A DNA stretch of 64,000 bases, taken from contig JAGCFX010000020.1 of the NCBI GenBank assembly GCA_017649925.1, positions 32,844-96,843 of the forward strand. Direction: 5' to 3'. The notes beneath the pieces were generated by a model that was given only the letters and a program-made list of their open reading frames with translations, was not told where the DNA came from and made no database searches. A program made the translations under genes and the position numbers. Position 1 is the first letter of the stretch. Each line of letters starts with the position of its first letter. Source of the stretch: Paludibacteraceae bacterium (GTDB lineage: Bacteria > Bacteroidota > Bacteroidia > Bacteroidales > Paludibacteraceae). Below, piece after piece: positions 44,550 to 52,567 of this stretch.

Positions 44550-45170
44550 ATGAACAAAATTGCAATTATCGTTGATTCCGTTTTGGCAGCAGCCGTTGTT
44601 GCCCTGTTTATCCTTTTCTTTACGTTTAACCCTTGGGCTAAGAAGTCCGGTGAGGTGGAAGCGCAAGGAGACTTGCTGCCTATCGCAGTAGTCAACACTG
44701 ATTCCATCCTCAAGCACTACACACTTGCCGTGGAGTCGCAGGACAAACTGATGTCACAGTACGAAGAGTCTACCGTTAAGCTCGACACCAAGGCTAAAGC
44801 CTTGCAGAAAGAGGTGGAGACCTTCCAGAAGGACGTTATGGACTTCCAACGCAAATTGGAGGCTAACGCTTTCCTCAGTCGTGAGCGCGCCGAGTCCGAG
44901 CAAGCCAAACTGCAGAAGAAGGAGCAGCAACTGATGGCTAAACAGCAAGACCTTGAGAACCTCCGTCAGAAACTCAGCAATGATTTTATGCAGCAGCAAG
45001 CAGAACTGACGCAACAACTTCAGGACTCTGTACAGGCTTACCTGCGTGAATACAACGCTGATGGACATATCCATATCATCCTCAACGATGCCGTGCTCAT
45101 GAATAAAGTGGCCGGCTACGACATCACCGACGAAATCATCGAAGGTCTCAACGCTCGCTACAGCAAGTAA
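44550..45170 (+). CDS. OmpH/Skp-like coiled-coil envelope protein
   Basis: A 206-residue protein with an N-terminal membrane helix or uncleaved signal (about 5-30). Then come AVVNTDSILKHYTLA, a long coiled coil (about 60-165, rich in Gln, Lys and Glu) and a C-terminal HIHIILNDAVLMNKVAGYDITDEIIEGLN, the arrangement of OmpH/Skp periplasmic chaperones. Skp shields unfolded outer-membrane proteins. I chose ATG 44550; the in-frame ATG at 44520 would only add residues encoded by the 10-bp array. It shares a unit with the Wzi-like outer-membrane protein, a plausible client. Confidence 0.83.
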   Translation: MNKIAIIVDSVLAAAVVALFILFFTFNPWAKKSGEVEAQGDLLPIAVVNTDSILKHYTLAVESQDKLMSQYEESTVKLDTKAKALQKEVETFQKDVMDFQRKLEANAFLSRERAESEQAKLQKKEQQLMAKQQDLENLRQKLSNDFMQQQAELTQQLQDSVQAYLREYNADGHIHIILNDAVLMNKVAGYDITDEIIEGLNARYSK

Positions 45171-45184
45171 AGTAGCTTAATCCA

Positions 45185-45209
45185 AACCCTTCCCTAAAAG
45201 GAAGGGCTA
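45185..45209. repeat. Partial GC-rich REP-like element before the Wzi-like gene
   Basis: AAACCCTTCCC and GGAAGGG form a hairpin related to the element at 45257-45290. It lies between the OmpH-like stop and the next ATG. Confidence 0.6.
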
Positions 45210-45213
45210 CGAC

Positions 45214-47091
45214 ATGAAGGAACGTTCAGCATTTATATGGATATGGATTGCATTACTCTCCTTCCCTTTAGGGAGGGACGGGGTAGGCTCTCTTTACGCC
45301 CAGCGGATACCGGAAGCACTCGAGTACACCGAAATCTATGATTTCATCGAGGAACTGACGACGGACGGTATCATCAACTCCAATGCCGCCATCAAACCCT
45401 ATACCCGTGATGCGATAGCAGCCATGCTGCGCGAAGCGCAGGGTAGGGACTCACTCCTCAACAAACGCCAACGCGAAGATCTGCAATTCTATCTCCAGGA
45501 TTATGCACTGGAGCAGGACACACTGCCGACCTATTATTCGTATGGTCACAGACATGTTACGCAGTGGATAACACCCGTTTCCAACCTCTCGTTGGCGGAT
45601 CCCTCATTGCATATCTTGACCAAAGACAAGATCTTCAAAATGCGTGTACGGCCTATCCTGGGTATGGACCTCCTTTACAACAAGAAAGGACTCATTACAC
45701 ATCGTTGGTACGGTGCTGAAATTCAGATGGATATTGCCAAGCACCTCTCTATCTGGGGTTCACTTCGTGATAACTCTTGGAAAGGCACCGGATACCTTAA
45801 TGATGCCTATTTCCCCGATACCTACGCCAAGATAGACGGCGCCAAACTTACCAAACCCGATTATCTCAATAATCTTCCCGGCGTGCAGTACAAAGAGGCT
45901 AACTACGGAGGCGATTTTTCGGATTCGCGTGGTGGTATCTCGTTATATACATGGTGGGGTTCTATAGGCGTTCAGCGCGAGCGGATTCAATGGGGCGACG
46001 CACAGCATTGCTCGAACATCCTCTCTGCGCATAATCCCGCCGTGCCGATGGTAACTCTTCAACTTACGCCCTGCAAATGGTTCCAGTTTGACTATTTCCA
46101 TGCATGGCTGCCCAGCAATGTGCTGGACTCCACCTATTACTACCGCGAGGTGTACGAAGAAGGAGTGACCAAAATCAATTACCGCCCGGCGAACAAGTTC
46201 ATGGCGGCGAATATGTTCACTTTTATGCCCATCAAGTACGTCCAGTTCTCGTTTGGTAACTCCATCGTTTACGCAGAGCGTAATGTACAGGCCGCATACT
46301 TCATTCCTATCGCGTTCTTCAAGTCGCTCGACCACCTTCTTACCAAAGGCGTCAACTCTGAGAATCAGAACTCGCAGGCTTTTGCTACGCTTACCGTCCG
46401 TCCTACGGATCATCTGCGGTTATACGGAACGTTCTTCCTTGATGAGTTTAAGTTAGCCCGTCTCAAGAAATCGAATCCGGAGCATAATCTGGTTTCGTAT
46501 CTCGTGGGCTTCAATTGGAGTGGCTGGCCGCTCAAAGGCCTCTCTCTGCGTGGTGAGTTCGTGCGTTCTTATATAGCTACCTACGAGCACTCTATCAGCG
46601 TCCTGGATTATACCTCCAATAGCTATTGCTTGGGCCATTATATGGGTTCTAACTCCCAGTCGGTCTTCCTCCAACTGGCTTATCGCCCGGTAAGGGGATT
46701 GCGTATTATGCTCGATTATACGTGGGATACCAAATACCGTGCGTATGATTACGTGCGCCATAACATCGCCGGCACCAGAGTTCCGTACCCGATTATCGCG
46801 CAGACACCGTTTAGCGAGAAGATATGGCAGAACCACGAACTTAACTTTCGTGCGGTTTATGAAGTCTTCAATAACTGCTACGCGCATATTGACTTCACCT
46901 ATAATAATACGCGCGCGTTCGCGCCCACGTCCGATAGAATACCCGGCGAGGACCGCGGATGGAATGCTGACGGCACGTCAATGGAACTTGCAGGCGCAGA
47001 ACTCGAGGCCTATTATCTCAATAAGTTCTCGCCCGTCTTCTTCCAAGGCCAGAACTTCACCCTCACCTGCGGTCTCTCCTTCGGCTTCTGA
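45214..47091 (+). CDS. Wzi-like capsule assembly outer-membrane beta-barrel protein
   Basis: A 625-residue exported beta-barrel. After the signal region it reads RIPEALEYTEIYDFIEELTTDGIIN in outline, then many alternating aromatic strands (RVRPILGMDLLYNKKGL, HRWYGAEIQMDIAKHLSIWGS), and ends in a C-terminal strand with a terminal Phe (LTCGLSFGF), typical of BamA-inserted barrels. The pattern matches the capsule-assembly Wzi family, which holds capsule at the cell surface. The capsule gene cluster starts 8 bp beyond, on the other strand. The signal peptide contains a GC-rich repeat insertion (about residues 16-26). Confidence 0.83.
   Translation: MKERSAFIWIWIALLSFPLGRDGVGSLYAQRIPEALEYTEIYDFIEELTTDGIINSNAAIKPYTRDAIAAMLREAQGRDSLLNKRQREDLQFYLQDYALEQDTLPTYYSYGHRHVTQWITPVSNLSLADPSLHILTKDKIFKMRVRPILGMDLLYNKKGLITHRWYGAEIQMDIAKHLSIWGSLRDNSWKGTGYLNDAYFPDTYAKIDGAKLTKPDYLNNLPGVQYKEANYGGDFSDSRGGISLYTWWGSIGVQRERIQWGDAQHCSNILSAHNPAVPMVTLQLTPCKWFQFDYFHAWLPSNVLDSTYYYREVYEEGVTKINYRPANKFMAANMFTFMPIKYVQFSFGNSIVYAERNVQAAYFIPIAFFKSLDHLLTKGVNSENQNSQAFATLTVRPTDHLRLYGTFFLDEFKLARLKKSNPEHNLVSYLVGFNWSGWPLKGLSLRGEFVRSYIATYEHSISVLDYTSNSYCLGHYMGSNSQSVFLQLAYRPVRGLRIMLDYTWDTKYRAYDYVRHNIAGTRVPYPIIAQTPFSEKIWQNHELNFRAVYEVFNNCYAHIDFTYNNTRAFAPTSDRIPGEDRGWNADGTSMELAGAELEAYYLNKFSPVFFQGQNFTLTCGLSFGF
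45257..45290. repeat. GC-rich REP-like element inside the Wzi-like signal peptide
   Basis: The sequence starts TCTCCTTCCCTTTAGGGAGG and ends GACGGGGTAGGCTC. It forms a hairpin and has the same ends as the elements at 42937 and 35736. It encodes SFPLGRDGVGS in frame between the hydrophobic core and the likely cleavage region YAQ. Confidence 0.78.
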
Positions 47092-47099
47092 TAAGGTGC

Positions 47100-47687
47100 T
47101 CAGCGTACGATTTCCCAGAAAGTAAGGAAGATAATCTTGAAGTATTCTCCCAGTGTTTGATTGTCAATATAGCGCATATTCAGCGCTATTTTTGCTGGAA
47201 TAATCTCTTCTATGTAGGTTTTATCCGGATTCTTTGATTGAGCTAAAAGGCGGTTCTCATCGATGTATTCAATAGATGCATAGTCTGTAATACCGGGGCG
47301 AACAGATAAAACGCGACATTGTTCCTTTGTGTAGACATCAACATATTTGCGCACTTCTGGACGCGGTCCGACAAGAGACATGTCCCCTACAAGCACATTC
47401 CATAACTGCGGCAGTTCGTCGAGTTTGTATTGCCTGATATAATATCCGGCACGAGTGACACGAGGGTCTTTTTCGCCTATCGTTATCAAACTCATTTTGT
47501 CTGCTCCTACACGCATGGAGCGAAACTTAAGCAACCCGAACTCTTTGCCATCTTTTCCGACTCGTTGTTGACGGTAGAAAACGGGGCCTGGGTTATCAAC
47601 AATAATCCACAGCGCTACAATAAGGAATAGCGGGCAGAGGAGTAGTAATCCGAGAAAACTGAATACTATGTCGCAAAGACGAATCAT
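47100..47687 (-). CDS. Initiating sugar-phosphate transferase (PglC type)
   Basis: A 195-residue monotopic membrane enzyme: one N-terminal membrane helix (about 5-30), then FYRQQRVGKDGKEFGLLKFRSM and the conserved LPQLWNVLVGDMSLVGPRPE block. It moves a sugar-1-phosphate from a UDP-sugar to undecaprenyl phosphate and starts the repeat unit of the polymer. The short form without extra membrane helices resembles PglC. The 4-nt overlap with the aminotransferase gene suggests that the amino sugar made there could be its substrate (inference). Confidence 0.92.
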   Translation of the reverse strand: MIRLCDIVFSFLGLLLLCPLFLIVALWIIVDNPGPVFYRQQRVGKDGKEFGLLKFRSMRVGADKMSLITIGEKDPRVTRAGYYIRQYKLDELPQLWNVLVGDMSLVGPRPEVRKYVDVYTKEQCRVLSVRPGITDYASIEYIDENRLLAQSKNPDKTYIEEIIPAKIALNMRYIDNQTLGEYFKIIFLTFWEIVR

Positions 47688-48892
47688 CGAATACGGATTA
47701 TATCAGTATATTGCTGAATGATATAATCAATCTCCTCATCTGTCAAGCGAGTATGAAGAGGAAGCGTAATCTCGTTAGCGAAATGTGCGTAGGCATTAGG
47801 ATAGTCCTTGATGTCGAATCCTAATTGCTTGTAAGCCGACATCATCGGTAGCGGCTTATAGTGTACATTGGTAGCGATACCCCGTTCTGCCATTTTGACA
47901 ATAATTTCTTGTCGTTCTTCAAGCGAAGCATTAGGGATGCGTGTCAGATAGAGGTGACCGGACGAGATATGTTTATCATTATAGTGCTCCGGTACTTCAA
48001 TACCGAGTGGTTTAAACGCGGCATCGTAACGCTCTATGATCTCGCGACGGCGAGCTAATAGGCCAGGGTAGCGTTTCATTTGCACTAAACCAATTGCTGC
48101 CATGATATCAGTCATGTTGCATTTATACCAAGGTCCAACTATATCGTATTCCCAAGCTCCCAATTGCGTTTTGGCTAAAGCATCTTTAGATTGGCCATGT
48201 AACGAGAGTAATTGTACTTGGTGATATAGCTTCTCATTGTCAATTCCCGGTATAGTCCGCCAAGTGAGAGCTCCGCCTTCTGCTGTCGTGAAATTTTTTA
48301 CGGCGTGGAAACTGAAAGCGGAGAAATCAGCTATTGAACCGACCATTTTCCCCTTTCGGGAAGCTCCGAAAGCGTGTGCAGCATCAGCACAAATAGCAAT
48401 ACGCCCGATAGCGTGTTGGATATTATTGGCTGGCCGGAAAAGCGCCTTCTGGCGCTCCACTATTGCAAATATACGATCATAATCACATGGTATACCTGCT
48501 AAATCCACCGGAATAATAGCCTTGGTGCGCTCGTTGATGGCAGCCTCCACAGCATCATAATCCATCTCCAGATTATCTTTCTGCACATCCACAAACACAA
48601 TTTTAGCCCCTACATGATATACAACAGATGCTGATGCTGTGTACGTGTAGGCAGGAACAATTACTTCATCCCCTTCGCCAATCCCCAATAGGCGCAAAGC
48701 CATTTCTGCACATGCTGTTTGCGAATTAAGACATACAGCTCGTTCTGTACCTACATACGCAGCAATCTCGCGTTCCAACTCCTTGGTGCGAGGGCCTGTG
48801 GTAATCCAACCGGACAAAATAGCCTCACGAACCTCATTTACTTCTGCCTCCGTCATGTCAGGCGGCGAGAATGGAATGTTAAATTTTTTCAT
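47684..48892 (-). CDS. DegT/DnrJ/EryC1/StrS sugar aminotransferase
   Basis: A PLP-dependent aminotransferase of 402 residues that aminates a keto-sugar nucleotide. Family signs: FSPPDMTEAEVNEVREAILSGWITTGPRTKELE in outline, DAAHAFGASRKGK, and the PLP lysine near residue 196 in FSFHAVKNFTTAEGG. The C-terminal half has HYKPLPMM. It is close to PglE- or ArnB-like enzymes. No 4,6-dehydratase is present in the window, so its substrate must be made elsewhere. It sits between the PglC-type gene (4-nt overlap) and a GT2 gene (13 nt). Confidence 0.93.
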   Translation of the reverse strand: MKKFNIPFSPPDMTEAEVNEVREAILSGWITTGPRTKELEREIAAYVGTERAVCLNSQTACAEMALRLLGIGEGDEVIVPAYTYTASASVVYHVGAKIVFVDVQKDNLEMDYDAVEAAINERTKAIIPVDLAGIPCDYDRIFAIVERQKALFRPANNIQHAIGRIAICADAAHAFGASRKGKMVGSIADFSAFSFHAVKNFTTAEGGALTWRTIPGIDNEKLYHQVQLLSLHGQSKDALAKTQLGAWEYDIVGPWYKCNMTDIMAAIGLVQMKRYPGLLARRREIIERYDAAFKPLGIEVPEHYNDKHISSGHLYLTRIPNASLEERQEIIVKMAERGIATNVHYKPLPMMSAYKQLGFDIKDYPNAYAHFANEITLPLHTRLTDEEIDYIIQQYTDIIRIR

Positions 48893-48905
48893 ATAGATTA
48901 TATTT

Positions 48906-49739
48906 TTATCTTGCTGTTTTATAAATCAAATTCAGTATTTTCTCTGGCATCAGTTTCGCTAATGCATACAAGAGCGCGAATATATCCGCTTTGACGCCGT
49001 AATGTAACATCTTGTTAACTCTCCTGCGTAATTGCAGAATCGATTGCGCATGTTTGATGCCCCGTCGTCTTTCAAAAAATTGTTCGTTGAGGCGAAAATA
49101 GTATAAGAATTCCGGTATATTGGCAAACTTGCATCCCGCGGCGAATCCCTGCGCCCACATGATAGTATCTTCACCGAAGTATGTGTCTTCCGGATACATG
49201 CCCGCCTTCTCGAAATAAGAACGACGGAACATGACGGTCGGGTGAATCATGCAATCGCGTTTACTGAAGAACTCGTAGCATTCTTGATGAGTAACCGGCA
49301 TTTGTTTTCGATAATACTCTTCTCCTTGCCCGTTAATTTCAATAGCCCATGACCCCACACAATCTATCTCTTTATGGCTATCAAGGGACGCAACTTGTTT
49401 TTCGAAACGATCCTTGGTATTGATGTCATCTGCGTCCATGCGGGCGATATATCGGAAATTCTTTTGCGGTAAAATGATCGTAAGCAATTGATTCATGGAC
49501 TTCGCTAATCCCTGATTGTCTTTGTTCTTGATGAGCACAAACCGCTTGTCGTCCAACGAAGACAGGTACTTGTCTAAATCATCTGCTATAGGTCCGTCGA
49601 ATAGCAAAAAACACTGATAATCAGTGAATGTCTGATTTTGCAGACTCTCCACAGCAATACGTGTATATTGGAGAGAATCTCCTTTATACACAGCCATGAT
49701 TACTGCCAATGTACAAGTATTTGTGTTTTTAGATGCCAT
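48906..49739 (-). CDS. GT2 family glycosyltransferase
   Basis: A 277-residue inverting glycosyltransferase with the GT-A fold. VIMAVYKGDSLQYTRIAVESL is near the start in outline, followed by the metal-binding RMDADDINTKDRFEKQ, then DCVGSWAIEI and HPTVMFRRSYFEKAG, which place it in the WcaA/WfgS-like group. It acts in the cytosol to build the polysaccharide repeat unit. Donor and acceptor cannot be read. The upstream neighbour is a truncated GT4 gene. Confidence 0.92.
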   Translation of the reverse strand: MASKNTNTCTLAVIMAVYKGDSLQYTRIAVESLQNQTFTDYQCFLLFDGPIADDLDKYLSSLDDKRFVLIKNKDNQGLAKSMNQLLTIILPQKNFRYIARMDADDINTKDRFEKQVASLDSHKEIDCVGSWAIEINGQGEEYYRKQMPVTHQECYEFFSKRDCMIHPTVMFRRSYFEKAGMYPEDTYFGEDTIMWAQGFAAGCKFANIPEFLYYFRLNEQFFERRRGIKHAQSILQLRRRVNKMLHYGVKADIFALLYALAKLMPEKILNLIYKTAR

Positions 49740-49747
49740 AAATACAA

Positions 49748-50080
49748 TTATTTTTCGAATAGAATGTGTAAACTATTCATCCAAGTTTCGCATGCTTGAT
49801 GTTCGTCAAATTTATGTATTTGTTCTTTTGTGTGCGAAATAAGGTCGTCTCGTTGATCCAAAACCATACTGAACCCTTTTGCGATAGCATCAATATCCAA
49901 TGGGTTGACTTGTATACCAGCATTACCCACTACTTCTGGTAAACTGGATGTATTTGAGACGAGAGCCGGTTTCCCGTATTTAAAACCTTCGAGCGGCGGG
50001 ATACCGAATCCTTCGCATAAACTTAATAATACGACCGCTTCTGCATGCTTGAATAGAAAAGCAACTTCAATATCATTCAT
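49748..50080 (-). pseudogene. Truncated GT4 glycosyltransferase, C-terminal part only, with its own promoter
   Basis: The 110 residues match only the end of a GT4 enzyme (normally about 370 residues): LLSLCEGFGIPPLEGFKYGKPALVSNTSSLPEVVGNAG in outline, which is the nucleotide-sugar-binding EX7E region. The acceptor-binding N-terminal domain is absent. A good promoter (50095-50125) stands only about 15 bp upstream of the first ATG, so the fragment seems to have been joined to a promoter by a deletion. It may be a remnant that still drives the following genes, or a small protein in its own right. Confidence 0.78.
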
Positions 50081-50094
50081 AACAATTTAGCCCG

Positions 50095-50125
50095 CAAAAT
50101 TACATAAAAAAAATGACATATGCAA
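50095..50125 (-). promoter_or_regulatory. Promoter of the second capsule unit (50080 to 47100)
   Basis: On the minus strand the -7 TAATTTTG is at 50102-50095 and the -33 TTG at 50125-50123, with a 20-nt spacer starting CATATGTCA. A palindrome CATATGC-AA-GCATATG (50117-50132) overlaps the -33 element and could be an operator. Confidence 0.8.
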
Positions 50126-50185
50126 GCATATGCCATTCTTTTTCGTATTTTCATGCATTTTTTTTCGGCGAAGTTGTGATTGGAA

Positions 50186-50217
50186 TCAAAAAACGCAACT
50201 CTAAGAAGGTTGCGTTT
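50186..50217 (-). terminator. Terminator after the LicD gene
   Basis: The 9-bp stem AAACGCAAC/GTTGCGTTT (loop of 9) is followed on the minus strand by a T run. It closes the first capsule unit. Confidence 0.85.
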
Positions 50218-50257
50218 AAAATGTTAATATTGAGCGTTTGTTACGGAAGGTGGCGTT

Positions 50258-51172
50258 TTATTGTTTTGACAGTTCAAACTCCACAATAAAATGTCGTTCT
50301 CTTTTTTCTATAGGCGGGAGTTGCATATAGTCACCATACAAGTTATGTAAATATTCATCATAGTGATTAGGAATATGCACTTTATGTCCCTCAAATATCG
50401 CCTCATATGGAGGCAAATATATTTCTTGAGAAAATATCTCTCCGTTGTAGTATTTGCGTCCAGTAGGAATACCTAATGGTCGGTTCTCTCTATCCGAAGC
50501 CACAAACCGGTCAAACCACCAGACCCATTTTCTATGTGGAATAATACCGAAAATCTTTCCTAATATGCATTTAAAACGATAACGTTTTTTTGTAGTTGGA
50601 TCTAACGACATAAATTCTTTTAACCGAGCGCTAGGATATTGCGCATAAAGTACTACGATGGAGATAAATTGGAGGCTATTCGCAATCAATCCTTTGATTT
50701 TCTGTCCAATTTTTGTTACGGGAACAGCATCCAAAGCAAAGATATCTATTCCTATGCCCTGTGGGAAAGTGGAATTGTCGCTATAGATGTCTATGTTTTT
50801 TGTACCCTTCCGATATACCTTAAGGAACACATTCTTGGCATCTGTTTTTGGATTAGGGGTGTTGAATTCATAGTTTTCCCCCAATGCGCCTAGTTTTAGC
50901 AAGTGAATTAGCATTTCGTAATGTTGACGCGGCATAAGCAAATCCAAATCATCATCCCAAGGTATAAATCCTTGATGACGAATAGCCCCTAAACAACTGC
51001 CTCCACACAGCATGACGGTTAAGTGATGTGTATAACATAGTTTTGCGATATCAAGATACATATCAAGTAAAGCCTGTTTAAGGGTTTTGCTTTCTTTTTC
51101 GGTCATTTCGTGCAGATAATCCGTGCAAGTTGCCAGTTCGTTGAGTAATTCAGTATCAGATTTCATGGACAT
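50258..51172 (-). CDS. LicD-family phosphotransferase
   Basis: A 304-residue LicD/fukutin-type protein. The LicD core is present: MLCGGSCLGAIRHQGFIPWDDDLDLLMP, with the acidic WDDDLD metal-binding motif near residue 72, then a long C-terminal half ending with YGDYMQLPP. LicD proteins transfer phosphorylcholine, and the related fukutin/FKRP proteins transfer ribitol-5-phosphate from CDP-ribitol. A CDP-ribitol-type synthase gene lies 5 nt upstream, so ribitol-phosphate transfer is the better guess here (inference). Confidence 0.88.
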   Translation of the reverse strand: MSMKSDTELLNELATCTDYLHEMTEKESKTLKQALLDMYLDIAKLCYTHHLTVMLCGGSCLGAIRHQGFIPWDDDLDLLMPRQHYEMLIHLLKLGALGENYEFNTPNPKTDAKNVFLKVYRKGTKNIDIYSDNSTFPQGIGIDIFALDAVPVTKIGQKIKGLIANSLQFISIVVLYAQYPSARLKEFMSLDPTTKKRYRFKCILGKIFGIIPHRKWVWWFDRFVASDRENRPLGIPTGRKYYNGEIFSQEIYLPPYEAIFEGHKVHIPNHYDEYLHNLYGDYMQLPPIEKRERHFIVEFELSKQ

Positions 51173-51177
51173 GATGT

Positions 51178-52548
51178 TTATTTTTTTCTTCTGACATCAA
51201 TCACTTCACCAGTTGCATTTGAGAAAACTGTATTAAGAGAAGCAATGGCGACATCTTCTACTGGCAACAATGTACCCTCCGGCTCGTTGCCAAAATTCTG
51301 AATGCGCATAGGTGTTTTTGTGCGCTCGGGGTTAATGCAGTTTACTCGAATTCCGAAATCATGCCATTCTTCAGCGATAGCTTGTACGAAGTTGACAATA
51401 GCTGCTTTTGTCGCAGAATAGAGGCTATACATCATACGTCCGCGTGTGTAACTGCTACTGGTATAGAAAAGCAGGGAACCGCGTGTGGCTCGTAGGTAGG
51501 GAAATGCTTCTCGAGCCACATTAATCACTCCAAGCAGATTGACATTGATGGAATTGATAATTGAATCTTGAGACATGCCTGTTAATGATTCTTTTACAAG
51601 AACACCGGCTGTATTAACTACGACATCAATTCGTCCTTCTTTGGCCTTAACTTGCTTTAATGCTTCGCGTACATTATCCACGTTGGACACATCGCAGCCA
51701 TTCTGCGAGCGTGAGAAGGAATAGATGCGCGCATGGTGTTCTTCTCCAATTTTTATCATCTCCCCACCAATACCGTAACTGCCGCCGAAAATAACAATCA
51801 CCTTCTTTTTAAGTCCATCAATAGCATCATTAGATAAGAATTTTTGTTCTCCACATTGTGTGCGTAATTGGAATAATTTGTCCAGCAAGAATAAATCTTC
51901 TAGATAGGTCAACTTCATGTTGGCATTTTCTCCCTCCACAACAAAAACAGGTTCTTCCGGCATATAGCGTCTCACTGTTCCGCAGTCGTCAGTCGTTACA
52001 AAATTAGGGTCTGCTAATGCCAACTCATAGGCTCGTTTAATGGTGCCACGTTTGAAACATTGCGGCGTCTGACCATTTCGTAAATGTGCTCGATTAGGGA
52101 TAAAATCTATGCACTCGTTGGCATCGACAGAGATGATGGTGTCAGTTGTCTTGACCGCAACATCAACCGCATTGTATTTCTCTAAAGCAGCTATGCAATC
52201 AATGATGACACGTTCACTAAGTAGAGGGCGGACAGCATCATGGAAGAGAAGATTCGTATCATCATCCGTATAGGCATTGATAGCTGCTAAACTGCTGTCA
52301 TAGCGCTCCTTTCCTCCGTTCAGAATCTTTTTTACTTTCTTGTATTGGTTCTTTACAACCAACTCCTCTACATTCACCACGTAATCCGGCTTGCTGACAA
52401 TGCAAATCTCGTCTATCTGCCGGCAATTCTCGAACACATCAATCGTGTGCTCAATCACTTGCTTTCCGGCAACTTTCATAAACTGCTTGGGCACATCGTT
52501 GCCTAAACGAGAACCGCTTCCTCCTGCCAAAATAACTGCTATATTCAT
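51178..52548 (-). CDS. Bifunctional cytidylyltransferase / SDR oxidoreductase, CDP-ribitol type
   Basis: A 456-residue fusion. The N-terminal IspD/TarI-like domain (about 1-235) has LAGGSGSRLGNDVPKQF, FHDAVRPL and NGQTPQCF. The C-terminal short-chain dehydrogenase domain (about 245-456) has the cofactor loop GGSYGIGG near residue 252, NTAGV, and the catalytic Tyr-x3-Lys in YSATKAA near residue 376. This architecture is that of Haemophilus Acs1/Bcs1, which reduces ribulose-5-phosphate and makes CDP-ribitol. The product identity is inferred from this match. Confidence 0.87.
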   Translation of the reverse strand: MNIAVILAGGSGSRLGNDVPKQFMKVAGKQVIEHTIDVFENCRQIDEICIVSKPDYVVNVEELVVKNQYKKVKKILNGGKERYDSSLAAINAYTDDDTNLLFHDAVRPLLSERVIIDCIAALEKYNAVDVAVKTTDTIISVDANECIDFIPNRAHLRNGQTPQCFKRGTIKRAYELALADPNFVTTDDCGTVRRYMPEEPVFVVEGENANMKLTYLEDLFLLDKLFQLRTQCGEQKFLSNDAIDGLKKKVIVIFGGSYGIGGEMIKIGEEHHARIYSFSRSQNGCDVSNVDNVREALKQVKAKEGRIDVVVNTAGVLVKESLTGMSQDSIINSINVNLLGVINVAREAFPYLRATRGSLLFYTSSSYTRGRMMYSLYSATKAAIVNFVQAIAEEWHDFGIRVNCINPERTKTPMRIQNFGNEPEGTLLPVEDVAIASLNTVFSNATGEVIDVRRKK

Positions 52549-52567
52549 GATAGTTTATTTTTGTACT

